Assembly: GCF_900096915.1 (NCBI RefSeq)
Contig: NZ_FMYK01000002.1
Span: 310,001-374,000 of the forward strand
From: Acinetobacter marinus
GTDB lineage: Bacteria > Pseudomonadota > Gammaproteobacteria > Pseudomonadales > Moraxellaceae
DNA: 64,000 bases
Direction of reading: 5' to 3'
Shown here: piece after piece, positions 8,705-17,621 of the stretch
How the letters are laid out: each line of letters begins with the position of its first letter
How positions within the stretch are numbered: the first letter of the stretch is position 1
Notes under the pieces: generated by a model
What the model saw: the letters and a program-made list of their open reading frames with translations, nothing else
Told to the model about the DNA's origin: nothing
Databases searched by the model: none
Position numbers and translations under genes: made by a program

Positions 8705-8863
8705 AACATCCTTAAATATTGATTAATTAATGCTCAAATAAAGCAAACTTGCACCACGACGAGGCACTTTAACACAGTGGGGATAGGCTTCACATGGCAA
8801 AGCACAGTTAATTTCGAGTCTAGTGAAAGTAAGCAGCGATTAGACGGCAATGTGATAATCGAA

Positions 8864-9331
8864 TCAGCGTTGTAAGGTAAAAAGTATGCCGACAGCGATC
8901 AGAATCGCACCCAAAAGTCGTTGCCAATTGACAGGATTTTTCTCCACACCGATGAGTCCAAAATGATCTAATAACATTGACATGATTACCTGACCAAACA
9001 GCACCAATCCTGTAAAGGTCAAAAAACCGAGTTTTGGTGCGGTATAAATACTGGCTGTGATTGCATAGACGCCAAGCAATCCGCCAACCCATAGCCAGAT
9101 CGGAATATCGCCGAGCTGAGTCAGCGTTGGCTTGGTTGCTGAACCGTTCCACATCATGACGAACATCATGATCGCTAAACAGATCGTGCCCACTAAAAAG
9201 GAAAAAAATGCGGCTTGAATCGGGCTGTTGAGATATTGACGGAGTTGGGTGTTGACGGCAGTTTGGGTCGCCATTGCCAAGCCAATGCCCGCTGCAAAAA
9301 GCAAAGGAATCAGCATTTCTGTAGCACGCAT
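8864..9331 (-). CDS. DMT-superfamily membrane protein, YdcZ (DUF606) type
   Basis: A 155-residue membrane protein with five predicted helices, the size and pattern of the YdcZ/DUF606 branch of the drug/metabolite transporter superfamily, a half-size relative of EamA transporters. Characteristic features are the N-terminal 'AAGIGLAMATQTAVNTQLRQYLNSPIQAAFFSF' pattern, 'WVGGLLGVYAITASIYTAPKLG' and the terminal 'LLGAILIAVGILF'. Such proteins probably work as dimers; the substrate is unknown. The ATG follows CGAGAG. A divergent promoter region separates it from hemW. Confidence 0.82.
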   Translation of the reverse strand: MRATEMLIPLLFAAGIGLAMATQTAVNTQLRQYLNSPIQAAFFSFLVGTICLAIMMFVMMWNGSATKPTLTQLGDIPIWLWVGGLLGVYAITASIYTAPKLGFLTFTGLVLFGQVIMSMLLDHFGLIGVEKNPVNWQRLLGAILIAVGILFTLQR

Positions 9332-9533
9332 TATCGCTCTCGTAGGCTGTAAATATGGTCTTAGTAAAGCATGATTTAGTGATGGATTCTATGTTTGATT
9401 TTAGGCTAGATTCTGCGCTTGATTCGAGTACACATTTTTTGAAAAAGTGGCTGACCGAGCGTGTTAAACTATGCGCCGTTTCATTTTTCCTGATTTACTT
9501 TTTTTGCTTTTTATTTTATTTGCTGAGTGTTGC

Positions 9534-10688
9534 ATGCATCCACTTTTTATCGCCGAAATTCCACTATCGCTGTATATCCATATGCCGTGGTGCGTGCGCA
9601 AATGTCCGTATTGTGATTTTAATTCGCATGAACTGGCAGGAGGACAGCTCAGTCAGAATTTGGAACAGCAATATATTGATGCGCTGATTGCAGACTTTGC
9701 GACACAAAAAGAATTTATTCAAAGGCGGGAATTGCACAGTATTTTTATCGGTGGTGGCACACCATCGTTGATTTCTGCGCCTGCGTATCAGCGATTATTC
9801 GATGCTTTAAAATCACAAATTGTATTTCAGAAAAATTGTGAAATCACCATGGAAGCCAATCCAGGCACAGTAGAGCACGATCCGTTTGAAGATTATTTAA
9901 ACGCTGGAATTAATCGACTTTCGATCGGTGTACAGAGCTTTGATGTAGCACATTTAAAGCGACTAGGACGGATTCACAATCCTGACAACGCCAAATCTGC
10001 GATTCAAAATGCCAAAAGTGCAGGCTTTCAGCGCATCAATGTTGATCTAATGCATGGCTTACCACAGCAAAGTGTTGCACAAGCCTTAGCGGATCTACAG
10101 ATGGCAATTGACTGCGGTGCAACACATATTTCATGGTATCAACTGACCATCGAGCCGAACACCGTTTTTTACCGCTCACAGCCGACTTTGCCTGATGAAG
10201 AGGTGCTTGAGCAGATTCAGCTTCAAGGCGAAGCGTTGCTTCGTGCGCATGGCTTTATCAATTATGAAGTGTCGGCATGGGCAAAAGAGCGACCGAGTCA
10301 GCATAATCTCAATTATTGGCAGTTTGGTGATTATTTAGCGATTGGCGCAGGGGCGCATGGTAAGGTGACTTTGCCAGATGGCATCTATCGTTTCCAAAAA
10401 ACACGCATGCCCAAAGATTATTTAGAACAAACTCCTGCGCCAAATTTGCAATTTAAAGCGATTGCCGATGACGACATGCCTTTTGAATTTATGATGAATG
10501 CACTGCGTTTGAATGCAGGTGTGCCAAGTGATTTTTATCAAAAGCGAACAGGATTGGAATTATCAACGATTCAACCAGTTTTAGATGAATTACGCCAAAA
10601 GAATTTGCTTGATCAAGATATTGAGCAACTGAAATGTACCGAACAGGGAAGATTGTTTTTGAATACAGTGCTACAACAGTTTATCTAA
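9534..10688 (+). CDS. hemW: radical SAM heme chaperone HemW
   Basis: A 384-residue radical SAM protein related to oxygen-independent coproporphyrinogen oxidase HemN. HemW proteins carry heme to target enzymes and do not themselves oxidise coproporphyrinogen. The 4Fe-4S cluster motif is C20-VRK-C24-PY-C27, followed by DFNSH; the SAM-binding GGGTPS and the 'TMEANPGTVE' and 'IGVQSF' blocks follow, with the HemW-type C-terminal domain. HemN's extra N-terminal Cys is absent, which favours HemW. The frame is open 21 codons further upstream, but that part is a hydrophobic, T-rich stretch; the ATG at 9534 gives the usual N-terminus 'IPLSLYIHMPWC'. Confidence 0.92.
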   Translation: MHPLFIAEIPLSLYIHMPWCVRKCPYCDFNSHELAGGQLSQNLEQQYIDALIADFATQKEFIQRRELHSIFIGGGTPSLISAPAYQRLFDALKSQIVFQKNCEITMEANPGTVEHDPFEDYLNAGINRLSIGVQSFDVAHLKRLGRIHNPDNAKSAIQNAKSAGFQRINVDLMHGLPQQSVAQALADLQMAIDCGATHISWYQLTIEPNTVFYRSQPTLPDEEVLEQIQLQGEALLRAHGFINYEVSAWAKERPSQHNLNYWQFGDYLAIGAGAHGKVTLPDGIYRFQKTRMPKDYLEQTPAPNLQFKAIADDDMPFEFMMNALRLNAGVPSDFYQKRTGLELSTIQPVLDELRQKNLLDQDIEQLKCTEQGRLFLNTVLQQFI

Positions 10689-10728
10689 AATAGATAAGCT
10701 GAAATATAAAGTATCAAATATAAGGAAA

Positions 10729-10804
10729 TGGTGGGTCGTCCGCGACTCGAACGCGGGACCAATGGATTAAAAGTCCACTGCTCTACCAACTGAGCTAACG
10801 ACCC
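10729..10804 (-). tRNA. tRNA-Lys (anticodon TTT)
   Basis: On the minus strand the sequence folds as a standard 76-nt tRNA including encoded CCA. It has a 7-bp acceptor stem GGGTCGT/ACGACCC, D-loop AGTTGGTAGA, anticodon loop CTTTTAA with anticodon TTT, and T-loop TTCGAGT. It is the downstream member of a tandem pair. Confidence 0.97.
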
Positions 10805-10967
10805 TGAGCGAGAAAAAAGCACTGCTTTTTTCGAAGCGCAAGAGAAATTGAAAGGTATCAATTTCTTAGATATAAGAAAGAGTTATCTTACATCTGCTCA
10901 TGTTTAGAAAGAAGATTACTTTCTAAAGCGGTTGTTTACAAGGAAATTGCAAACATATCGAAATAAA

Positions 10968-11043
10968 TGGTGGGTCGTCCGCGACTCGAACGCGGGACCA
11001 ATGGATTAAAAGTCCACTGCTCTACCAACTGAGCTAACGACCC
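10968..11043 (-). tRNA. tRNA-Lys (anticodon TTT), second copy
   Basis: This copy appears identical to the one at 10729-10804 over the whole 76 nt including CCA. The 163-nt spacer and the 5' flanks share short blocks (for example CGCAAGAGAAA), which suggests a tandem duplication. Both are probably processed from one transcript. Confidence 0.97.
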
Positions 11044-11236
11044 TGAGGAGAAATTATCGATTAATTATCGATGATTTCGACGCAAGAGAAAATCAATAAA
11101 ATTTCAATTTTCCTTGCCACATTAAAAAATAATGTGTCTTCATTTCGATGGAGCGTATTGTAGCAATTTATCTGATGAACACAAGGGAAAATTATCCTTA
11201 AACGATATGTTTGCTTATATTTGCATCATTTTAATG

Positions 11237-11262
11237 AAAAAAGCAAAGTCGAAACTTTGCTT
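11237..11262 (-). terminator. intrinsic terminator of acyl-CoA synthetase gene
   Basis: A 9-bp stem (11241-11249/11254-11262) with a TTCG tetraloop on the minus strand, then six T's. It lies about 30 nt past the stop codon at 11293. The other strand also ends in T's, so it could work both ways. Confidence 0.85.
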
Positions 11263-11292
11263 TTTGATTAGATCAAGCACATTGCGAAAGGC

Positions 11293-13125
11293 TTAGAATC
11301 GATATTCACCTTGATTGATCTTGTTTAAAACGTCATTACTGACTTCGCAATATGCAGATTCACCAGGGAGTAACACTAAGATTTTTTCTTGGCATTGTTC
11401 TGGATCGAAGGCTTGCTCTTTGAGTTTGTTTTTGGAGTATTTGAATGTGCCTGTGGTTTCGATGTGCTTTTGGATGCGCAGAAAGACAGGCACAGCATAG
11501 GCTGGTAATTCAGCTTTGAATGCTTTGACCATACTGGCGAGATCGCCATCATCGAGCGATTTGCCATCTTGTAGGGTAATCGCTGCCATGCCCGCACGAC
11601 CATTGGTATTGGGGATCTCGACACCGTAGACCACCGCTTCGGCGATTTTATCGTATTCAGAGACGATATTTTCCACTTGTGTGGTCGAAACATTTTCACC
11701 TTTCCAGCGAAAAGTATCACCGAGACGATCGACGAATTGTGCATGACGAAAGCCAATGTCTCGCACCAGATCGCCTGTATTAAAGTATTTATCACCTGTG
11801 CTGAGGACATCTTGCATAATAACCGATTCATTATTTTTGGCATCGGTATAACCATCGAAGGGTGAACGGCGTGTGATTTTGCCAATCAATAAGCCTGTTT
11901 CGCCTTTTTTGACTTTGCGACAGAAGCCATCCGCATCACGAATCGCCTCATTTTTCTCTTTGTCAAAGGCAATGATGGCATACGGTGTCGGGGAGAAGCC
12001 CACGGTATTTTCAAAGTTAAAAATATTGCTAAAGCCGACATTGCCTTCGCTTGAGGCATACAGCTCAAGAACTTCTTCAACGCCAAAGCGTTCTTTAAAT
12101 TCATGCCAAATATTGGAGCGCATGCCATTACCAATCATTTTGCGTACACGATGTTGGCGTTCTTCAGGTGTTGGTTCACAGTCGAGCAAGTAACGACATA
12201 ATTCCCCGACATAGCCGATTGCTGACGCGTCAAATTTTTGTACGTCTTTCCAGAAGTTTGATTTTGAGAATTTTCGGCGAATCGCAAGCGCCGAACCGCC
12301 CGCAATCACACCACACCAGCACACCACCATGCCTGTAGCGTGGTACAGCGGTAAAGTGGCATACATCACATCATCGGTATCCAGATTGAGCACATGACCA
12401 TAAGTGCCATAGGCAAGCATCCAGCGATTTTGATTGAAAATCACCGCTTTAGGCATGCCTGTGGTGCCAGATGTATAAATGTAAAATAACCCGTCTTTCC
12501 CACAAATCTCTTGCGTGGCTGATGGATTATCTTGGCGACATGTTTTGCTGACCTGCGCTAGGTCTGTGAATGGTTTTGGCGCAGAGGTGCTTGAGTCATC
12601 ATCGGCAAACCAAAAGAATTTGTCCTGTGCAAGTTGTAGATCGTTTTGAATGTCTAAGACCGCCTGTTGAACTTCTTCACCAATCACCACCGCAAACGGT
12701 TTGACGAGGTTAATGCTGTGGCTGAGCACTTTGCTAGTTTGCGCAGTATTGACCAAAGCCGAGACCACGCCGATTTTGGCAAGTCCGAGTACAGTGGCAA
12801 CCAATTCTGGGCGATTTTCGATCATGACAGCGATGACGTCGCCTTTTTTCGCACCGATACTCAGAAAATAATCCGCAATCTGGTTTGCCCAGATATTTAA
12901 TTCGGTATAACTAAACTGTTCATCTTCATAGAGCAGGGCACTGCCATCTGGATTTTTTTCAACGGCTTTTTCAAATGCCCAGCCGAGTCCACAGGTGGTG
13001 CTTGGTCGTCGTAGATAAGCATGCCTTAAACCACTCAGGACATTGGGAATTTTTTTTGCAAATTGCGGAACTTGTTTTATCACATCCGAAAGGGAAATTA
13101 TATCTTTAGTCGGATCAATGCTCAT
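11293..13125 (-). CDS. long/very-long-chain acyl-CoA synthetase (FATP type)
   Basis: A 610-residue adenylate-forming enzyme that activates fatty acids to acyl-CoA with ATP. The AMP-binding P-loop is YIYTSGTTGMPKA (about residue 220), followed by LPLYHATG, the 'YASSEGN' substrate/AMP motif, FNTGDLVR and the hinge 'DRLGDTFRWKGENVST'. These last blocks are the pattern of the fatty-acid-transport-protein/very-long-chain synthetase subgroup rather than FadD. The start is the ATG at 13125, preceded by TAAAGGAG at 7 nt; a TTG two codons upstream is not needed. It lies downstream of rne on the same strand but is separated by rne's own terminator. Chain-length preference is inferred from the family only. 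Confidence 0.88.
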   Translation of the reverse strand: MSIDPTKDIISLSDVIKQVPQFAKKIPNVLSGLRHAYLRRPSTTCGLGWAFEKAVEKNPDGSALLYEDEQFSYTELNIWANQIADYFLSIGAKKGDVIAVMIENRPELVATVLGLAKIGVVSALVNTAQTSKVLSHSINLVKPFAVVIGEEVQQAVLDIQNDLQLAQDKFFWFADDDSSTSAPKPFTDLAQVSKTCRQDNPSATQEICGKDGLFYIYTSGTTGMPKAVIFNQNRWMLAYGTYGHVLNLDTDDVMYATLPLYHATGMVVCWCGVIAGGSALAIRRKFSKSNFWKDVQKFDASAIGYVGELCRYLLDCEPTPEERQHRVRKMIGNGMRSNIWHEFKERFGVEEVLELYASSEGNVGFSNIFNFENTVGFSPTPYAIIAFDKEKNEAIRDADGFCRKVKKGETGLLIGKITRRSPFDGYTDAKNNESVIMQDVLSTGDKYFNTGDLVRDIGFRHAQFVDRLGDTFRWKGENVSTTQVENIVSEYDKIAEAVVYGVEIPNTNGRAGMAAITLQDGKSLDDGDLASMVKAFKAELPAYAVPVFLRIQKHIETTGTFKYSKNKLKEQAFDPEQCQEKILVLLPGESAYCEVSNDVLNKINQGEYRF

Positions 13126-13248
13126 TACCAAGCTCCTTTATATTTTCTATCATTAAAATGGATATGACTGTGTCATTTGATACAGTCATATAAAAGTGGA
13201 ATGTATTTTGCGCATGAAATCATTCACGGCGCAATGACTATACTAAAT

Positions 13249-13285
13249 AAAAAAGCTCAATACTTGACTGGTCAGTATTGAGCTT
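13249..13285 (-). terminator. intrinsic terminator of rne
   Basis: A 12-bp stem (13253-13264/13274-13285) with a 9-nt loop, then six T's on the minus strand, 8 nt past the rne stop. Confidence 0.9.
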
Positions 13286-13292
13286 CTCGATC

Positions 13293-16200
13293 TTAGCTTT
13301 GATCAGTGCTTGGGCTGACTTTTTTCGGTGGTCGACCTCGAGGGCGACGTGGACGAGCAGGTTTGTCCTCATCGCTTTTGGCTTTACGAGTGCGTGTTGC
13401 TTTTTTCTCTGACTCTGACTCAGCTGGTGTTTCATGCTCTAGCGCTGATTCTGTTGCTGTTTCAGCTTCAGATTCTGCTGGAGCTTGCGTGTCAGCTTCA
13501 ACTTCAGGGATCGCATCATGCGGTGCTTCAGTCGATGCTGGCGCTTGCTCAGCTGGTGCTAACGCAAGATCTTCCTGTGCTGTCGGCTCTACAGTCACAG
13601 ATGTGCTGCTTGCTGTCGCATCAGTTGTAGCGTCAGCATCAACCACAGTCTGGGTGTTTTCTGCACCTGACTCAGTGCTTTGCGCTGCAAGTTTGCGCTT
13701 TTCACGAGGGTCATTGCTCAGGCGAACACTTGGCTCAGGTGGTGTTAAAGATAATGCTTCAACAGGCTCCTGATTTTGCTCACGAGGCAATTCGACATCA
13801 CGGGTCACTGGGCCGGTGTAGACATCCTCATCATCCTCAGCAATTACCGCTGATTGGAATGCTTCGGTGTGCTTAGTTACGGCACGATTGAAGGTTGGAA
13901 TCAGACCAAACTGTTCAATCAAAACATTACAATCTTCACCGTAAACATGACGAATCAAGCCAACCACACTAAACTGCGCTAAGCTCGCCAATGATTTGGC
14001 GTTTAGTGGCGCTTTTTCAGTGCTTTGTTGTGCACGTTTTTGTGCTTTGAGACGGCGCTTTTCACGTGGATCATTGCTGGCACGTGTTGCTGGTTCGTCT
14101 TGAGCTTGCTCTTGCACAGACTCAGTTGGGCGATCTTGCTGAGATTTGCCTTTCTTTTTGCCTTTTTGCGCATTGCTGCGTGTTTGAGCTGGCTGTTGCT
14201 CATTTTGCACATCGTCTTGCGCTGTAACATTGTGTGTCACAGACTGCGGTTCGACTGATGTTTCGATCGCAGCGACTGGCGGTGTGCTGTTCGAGCGTTC
14301 TAAGGCAACGATTTCAGTTTGTGCTGTATCGGTATTGACCAGCATCGCTGTTGGTAAAATCTCCGAAGTGCCTTGCTCAAAGGTTTGCACATTGATGCTG
14401 TCATCGCTATTTTCAGCCGATTCATTCAAGACACTGCTGTCACGTTCACGTTGCGGACGTGGTGGGCGATTTTGATTGCGCTCACGACGAGGCACCGCAT
14501 TTTGCTGACGGTTGTCGTTTTGCTCTTGATCGCCATTTTGCTTATTGCGACGATCATTTCGAGGTTTGCGCTGGTTCTGTTCAGCTTGCTCGGCATTGCG
14601 TCCATTACGATTGTCATTGCGTGAGTCGTTACGCTGTTCACGATTGTCGCTACGCTGTTCGTCACGCTCACGTTGCTCACGTGAATCTGTACGTTGCTCC
14701 GTGCGTTGCTCTTGACGATCAGTGCGCTGATCTTTGCGCTTACGTTTGTCTTTACGACGTGAACGATCTTCGTTGTCCGTCGTTTCAGACGCTGGTGCAT
14801 TTGGATTCAGATAAGCATTGTTGGTTTGCGCCGATTGCTCGATGCTTGCACTATCAATTTGACCAAACTGACCACGGCTCACCGCACCCGCATTGACCAT
14901 TTGCTCAATCGCTGCCGCCGCATTTTGTGCACTGCGTGCTTGATCGGTGGTTTTGGCTTGTTTAGGGACAAACAAGTTTTCTAACCAAGCGCATGGGCTA
15001 CTACTTTGTGCAGGTGTTGTAGGTGCTGATGTAACAGGTGCAGGCGCAGCAGTTTGTTTCGAGTTGTTTTTGTTGGCGCTTTTTGCTGGTACGTTAGCGC
15101 TATCAATAGGCGTATTTTGTGCAACATGAGTTGCTTCTTCAATATGCCATGTCGAAGATTCATAACCGATGTCTTTTTCGCTTGAACGTGTTGCTTCAGT
15201 ACGTTCATAGCTAGTCGGTGCATAGCCTTCAGGATTGTATTGGATTTCGTAATGTGGCGTTTCTAAGTGTGGATGTGGCAATACAGTGACACGCACACCC
15301 GAAGTTTGCTCGAGATAAACCAAGCTATGACGCTTTTCATTAAGCAAGAATGCTGCGATTTCCACAGGCACTTCGATTTGCACTTCACCTTGACGGTGTT
15401 GGAGCGCAATCTCTTCGACTTTACGCATGATCGACAATGACAATGAGCGTTGATCCCGCACCATGCCTGTACCATGACAGCGAGGGCAGACGTAGCCAGT
15501 AGACTCTTCGAGCGATGGGCGTAGGCGTTGACGGCTCATTTCCATCAAGCCAAAACGTGACAATTGACCAAATTGGATACGAGCACGGTCACTTTGCGTG
15601 GCTTCACGCAGTTTCGCTTCAACCATACGTTGGTTGCGTTCACGACCCATGTCGATGAAGTCGATCACGATCAAACCGCCCATATCACGTAGGCGCAATT
15701 GACGAGCAATCTCTTCAGCAGCTTCAAGGTTGGTGTGAAGCGCTGTGTCTTCCACATCTTGACCACGAGTGGCTTTTGCCGAGTTGATGTCGATTGCCAC
15801 CAATGCTTCGGTTTGATCAATCACGATCGAACCACCTGATGGCAACTTCACTTCACGCTCATATGCAGTTTGGATTTGGCTTTCAACACCAAAATGCGCA
15901 AACAATGGATCGTTTAAAGTATAGGTTTTTAATTTGTCTAATTGATTTGGCATCACTGCTTTGACGAAGTTATAGGCTTCGTTATAGGCATTTTCGCTAT
16001 CAATCAAAATTTCTGCGACGTCATCACGCAGATAGTCACGGATGGCACGGGTCACTACACCTGCTTCTTGATGCACGAGCATCGGCGATGGACCATTTTT
16101 TGCTGAGTTTTGGATTTGATTCCAAAGATCGAGCAAGTGTTGCAAATCGAGTTGTAATTCTTCTTTGCTTCGACCAATCCCTGCGGTGCGGATGATCAAG

Positions 16201-16688
16201 CTCATGCCACGAGGTAGATTGAGTGAGGCTAAAATTTCTTTCAATTCTTCACGTGTCGAACCTGAAATCTGACGGCTGATACCGCCACCTTTCGGGTTGT
16301 TTGGCATCAACACCAAATAACGACCTGCAAGTGAAATATAGGTCGAAAGTGCAGCACCTTTGTTGCCACGCTCTTCTTTTTCCACTTGTACCAAAAGCTC
16401 AGTGCCTTCAGTAATCAGTTCACGAATATTGTGGTTTTGGCGAGGGTCGCCTTGTAGATAAGAATGTGCGATTTCACGTAAAGACAAGAAGCCTTGACGA
16501 CCTGCGCCGTATTCTACAAAGACTGCTTCTAAAGAGGGTTCTACTCGGGTCACATGACCTTTATAGATGTTTGATTTTTTCTGTTCACGCGTGCGATTTT
16601 CAAGGTCAAAATCATACAGACGATTGTCTGTGACAAGTGCAACACGAACTTCTTCGGCATGTGTTGCATTGATCAACATACGTTTCAT
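13293..16688 (-). CDS. rne: ribonuclease E
   Basis: An essential endoribonuclease that starts mRNA decay and processes rRNA and tRNA, and scaffolds the degradosome at the membrane. Of 1131 residues, about 1-510 are the conserved catalytic part: S1 domain, 5' sensor and DNase-I-like domain ('VAIDINSAKATRG', 'IVIDFIDM'), and the Zn-link CPRC near residue 401. The remainder is disordered scaffold: an Arg-rich RNA-binding stretch (about 640-710), long Glu/Gln/Ala-rich segments, two copies of an SNDPREKR(R/K)L motif (Asn at 872 and 992), and a basic AT-hook-like tail (RPRRPRGRPPKK). The gene is divergent from rluC, as in enterobacteria, where the rne 5' leader is autoregulated. It ends with its own terminator. 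Confidence 0.97.
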   Translation of the reverse strand: MKRMLINATHAEEVRVALVTDNRLYDFDLENRTREQKKSNIYKGHVTRVEPSLEAVFVEYGAGRQGFLSLREIAHSYLQGDPRQNHNIRELITEGTELLVQVEKEERGNKGAALSTYISLAGRYLVLMPNNPKGGGISRQISGSTREELKEILASLNLPRGMSLIIRTAGIGRSKEELQLDLQHLLDLWNQIQNSAKNGPSPMLVHQEAGVVTRAIRDYLRDDVAEILIDSENAYNEAYNFVKAVMPNQLDKLKTYTLNDPLFAHFGVESQIQTAYEREVKLPSGGSIVIDQTEALVAIDINSAKATRGQDVEDTALHTNLEAAEEIARQLRLRDMGGLIVIDFIDMGRERNQRMVEAKLREATQSDRARIQFGQLSRFGLMEMSRQRLRPSLEESTGYVCPRCHGTGMVRDQRSLSLSIMRKVEEIALQHRQGEVQIEVPVEIAAFLLNEKRHSLVYLEQTSGVRVTVLPHPHLETPHYEIQYNPEGYAPTSYERTEATRSSEKDIGYESSTWHIEEATHVAQNTPIDSANVPAKSANKNNSKQTAAPAPVTSAPTTPAQSSSPCAWLENLFVPKQAKTTDQARSAQNAAAAIEQMVNAGAVSRGQFGQIDSASIEQSAQTNNAYLNPNAPASETTDNEDRSRRKDKRKRKDQRTDRQEQRTEQRTDSREQRERDEQRSDNREQRNDSRNDNRNGRNAEQAEQNQRKPRNDRRNKQNGDQEQNDNRQQNAVPRRERNQNRPPRPQRERDSSVLNESAENSDDSINVQTFEQGTSEILPTAMLVNTDTAQTEIVALERSNSTPPVAAIETSVEPQSVTHNVTAQDDVQNEQQPAQTRSNAQKGKKKGKSQQDRPTESVQEQAQDEPATRASNDPREKRRLKAQKRAQQSTEKAPLNAKSLASLAQFSVVGLIRHVYGEDCNVLIEQFGLIPTFNRAVTKHTEAFQSAVIAEDDEDVYTGPVTRDVELPREQNQEPVEALSLTPPEPSVRLSNDPREKRKLAAQSTESGAENTQTVVDADATTDATASSTSVTVEPTAQEDLALAPAEQAPASTEAPHDAIPEVEADTQAPAESEAETATESALEHETPAESESEKKATRTRKAKSDEDKPARPRRPRGRPPKKVSPSTDQS

Positions 16689-17621
16689 GGGTGTAATACC
16701 TAATCAAGGATGACCCAAACGCATCAACACCACATTAATAATTCAATGATCATAGCAAGCGAAAAGTTTTGAATAGATGTTCTTTACATCGTTTTGTTCA
16801 AATCGTTTTCGCAATGTTGCGACAGTGGAGATCGACGGTACATTTTTCGATTGTAAAAATGAAACTGTCTAATCCTGTGTCTGCATACTGTTGCCAAGTC
16901 TCTGTTGAGATTCGTTGCAACGATATTCACTGGGGGACGCATTGTATTTAAGGTGACTATCTATTCGCTATTTGCTATTCACAATTTGCGATAAGACGCA
17001 TGGATTTAGACATTAAGAATGACGTTGTAAGCGTTAAATCGTTAAATCTAAATCATTCGATCTTTTGCTAGTCATTTCTCTCAAGCCACGGAATGCTCAT
17101 CGTGGCGAGGGCTAACAAACCTTAAATGATCAAATGGGTTGCCTGAATATCTTGCGTGGTGCAATGTGTCTGATGCAATCCGTTATCAATTAAACTAACT
17201 TCACGATTGATTGGTCGTTGGTTAGCGACATTTGCATGCTGTGCGGTGAACATGGTTAAAATAAACACATGCACATCACAGTTTTGCCGATATAATCTGC
17301 CATCGGCTTAGGCATAATCTTTGAGGACCGACACGTCATCTTATGTGCATCTATCGTCTTATTTTTTCAAAAGAAGATATATTATGATGGACGGTGACGT
17401 TGGTATCCGTGCGCTGAATATAGCAAATACATCGCCATCTGCCTATATGATATTTGCGATTAATTGATGTTATTTGCTTAAAAGATAGGCAAAAATTGCG
17501 AAATTGTGCCGTATCCGTGACTTAATCAGAATCTGATTGAAATATCGTTGTAAAATATTGATCTTGAAAGATCGCTACGCCCAAGCGTTCAAATCCTGCC
17601 CATGAATAAGTTGTGAGTTTA
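16689..17621. other. long divergent intergenic region between rne and rluC
   Basis: About 930 bp with no supportable gene. It must hold the rne leader and promoter(s) on one side and the rluC promoter on the other. A perfect 7-1-7 inverted repeat (AATCAGA/TCTGATT) sits at 17524-17538, about 85 nt before rluC. Short ORFs here lack ribosome-binding sites and family resemblance. Confidence 0.6.
16749..16754 (-). promoter_or_regulatory. possible rne promoter -10
   Basis: The minus strand reads TGCTATGAT, an extended -10 element, placing a start near 16742 and a leader of about 55 nt. No good -35 is visible, and longer leaders are usual for rne, so other upstream promoters may exist. Confidence 0.35.

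Noticed and set aside
13306..14896. Several long open frames on the + strand and in other frames opposite rne
   Set aside because: They lie antisense to the low-complexity RNase E tail, whose biased codons keep other frames open; none has a ribosome-binding site or family resemblance.
16769..16951. A 60-codon + strand frame upstream of rne
   Set aside because: No ribosome-binding site, no recognisable protein features, and overlap with the expected rne leader.
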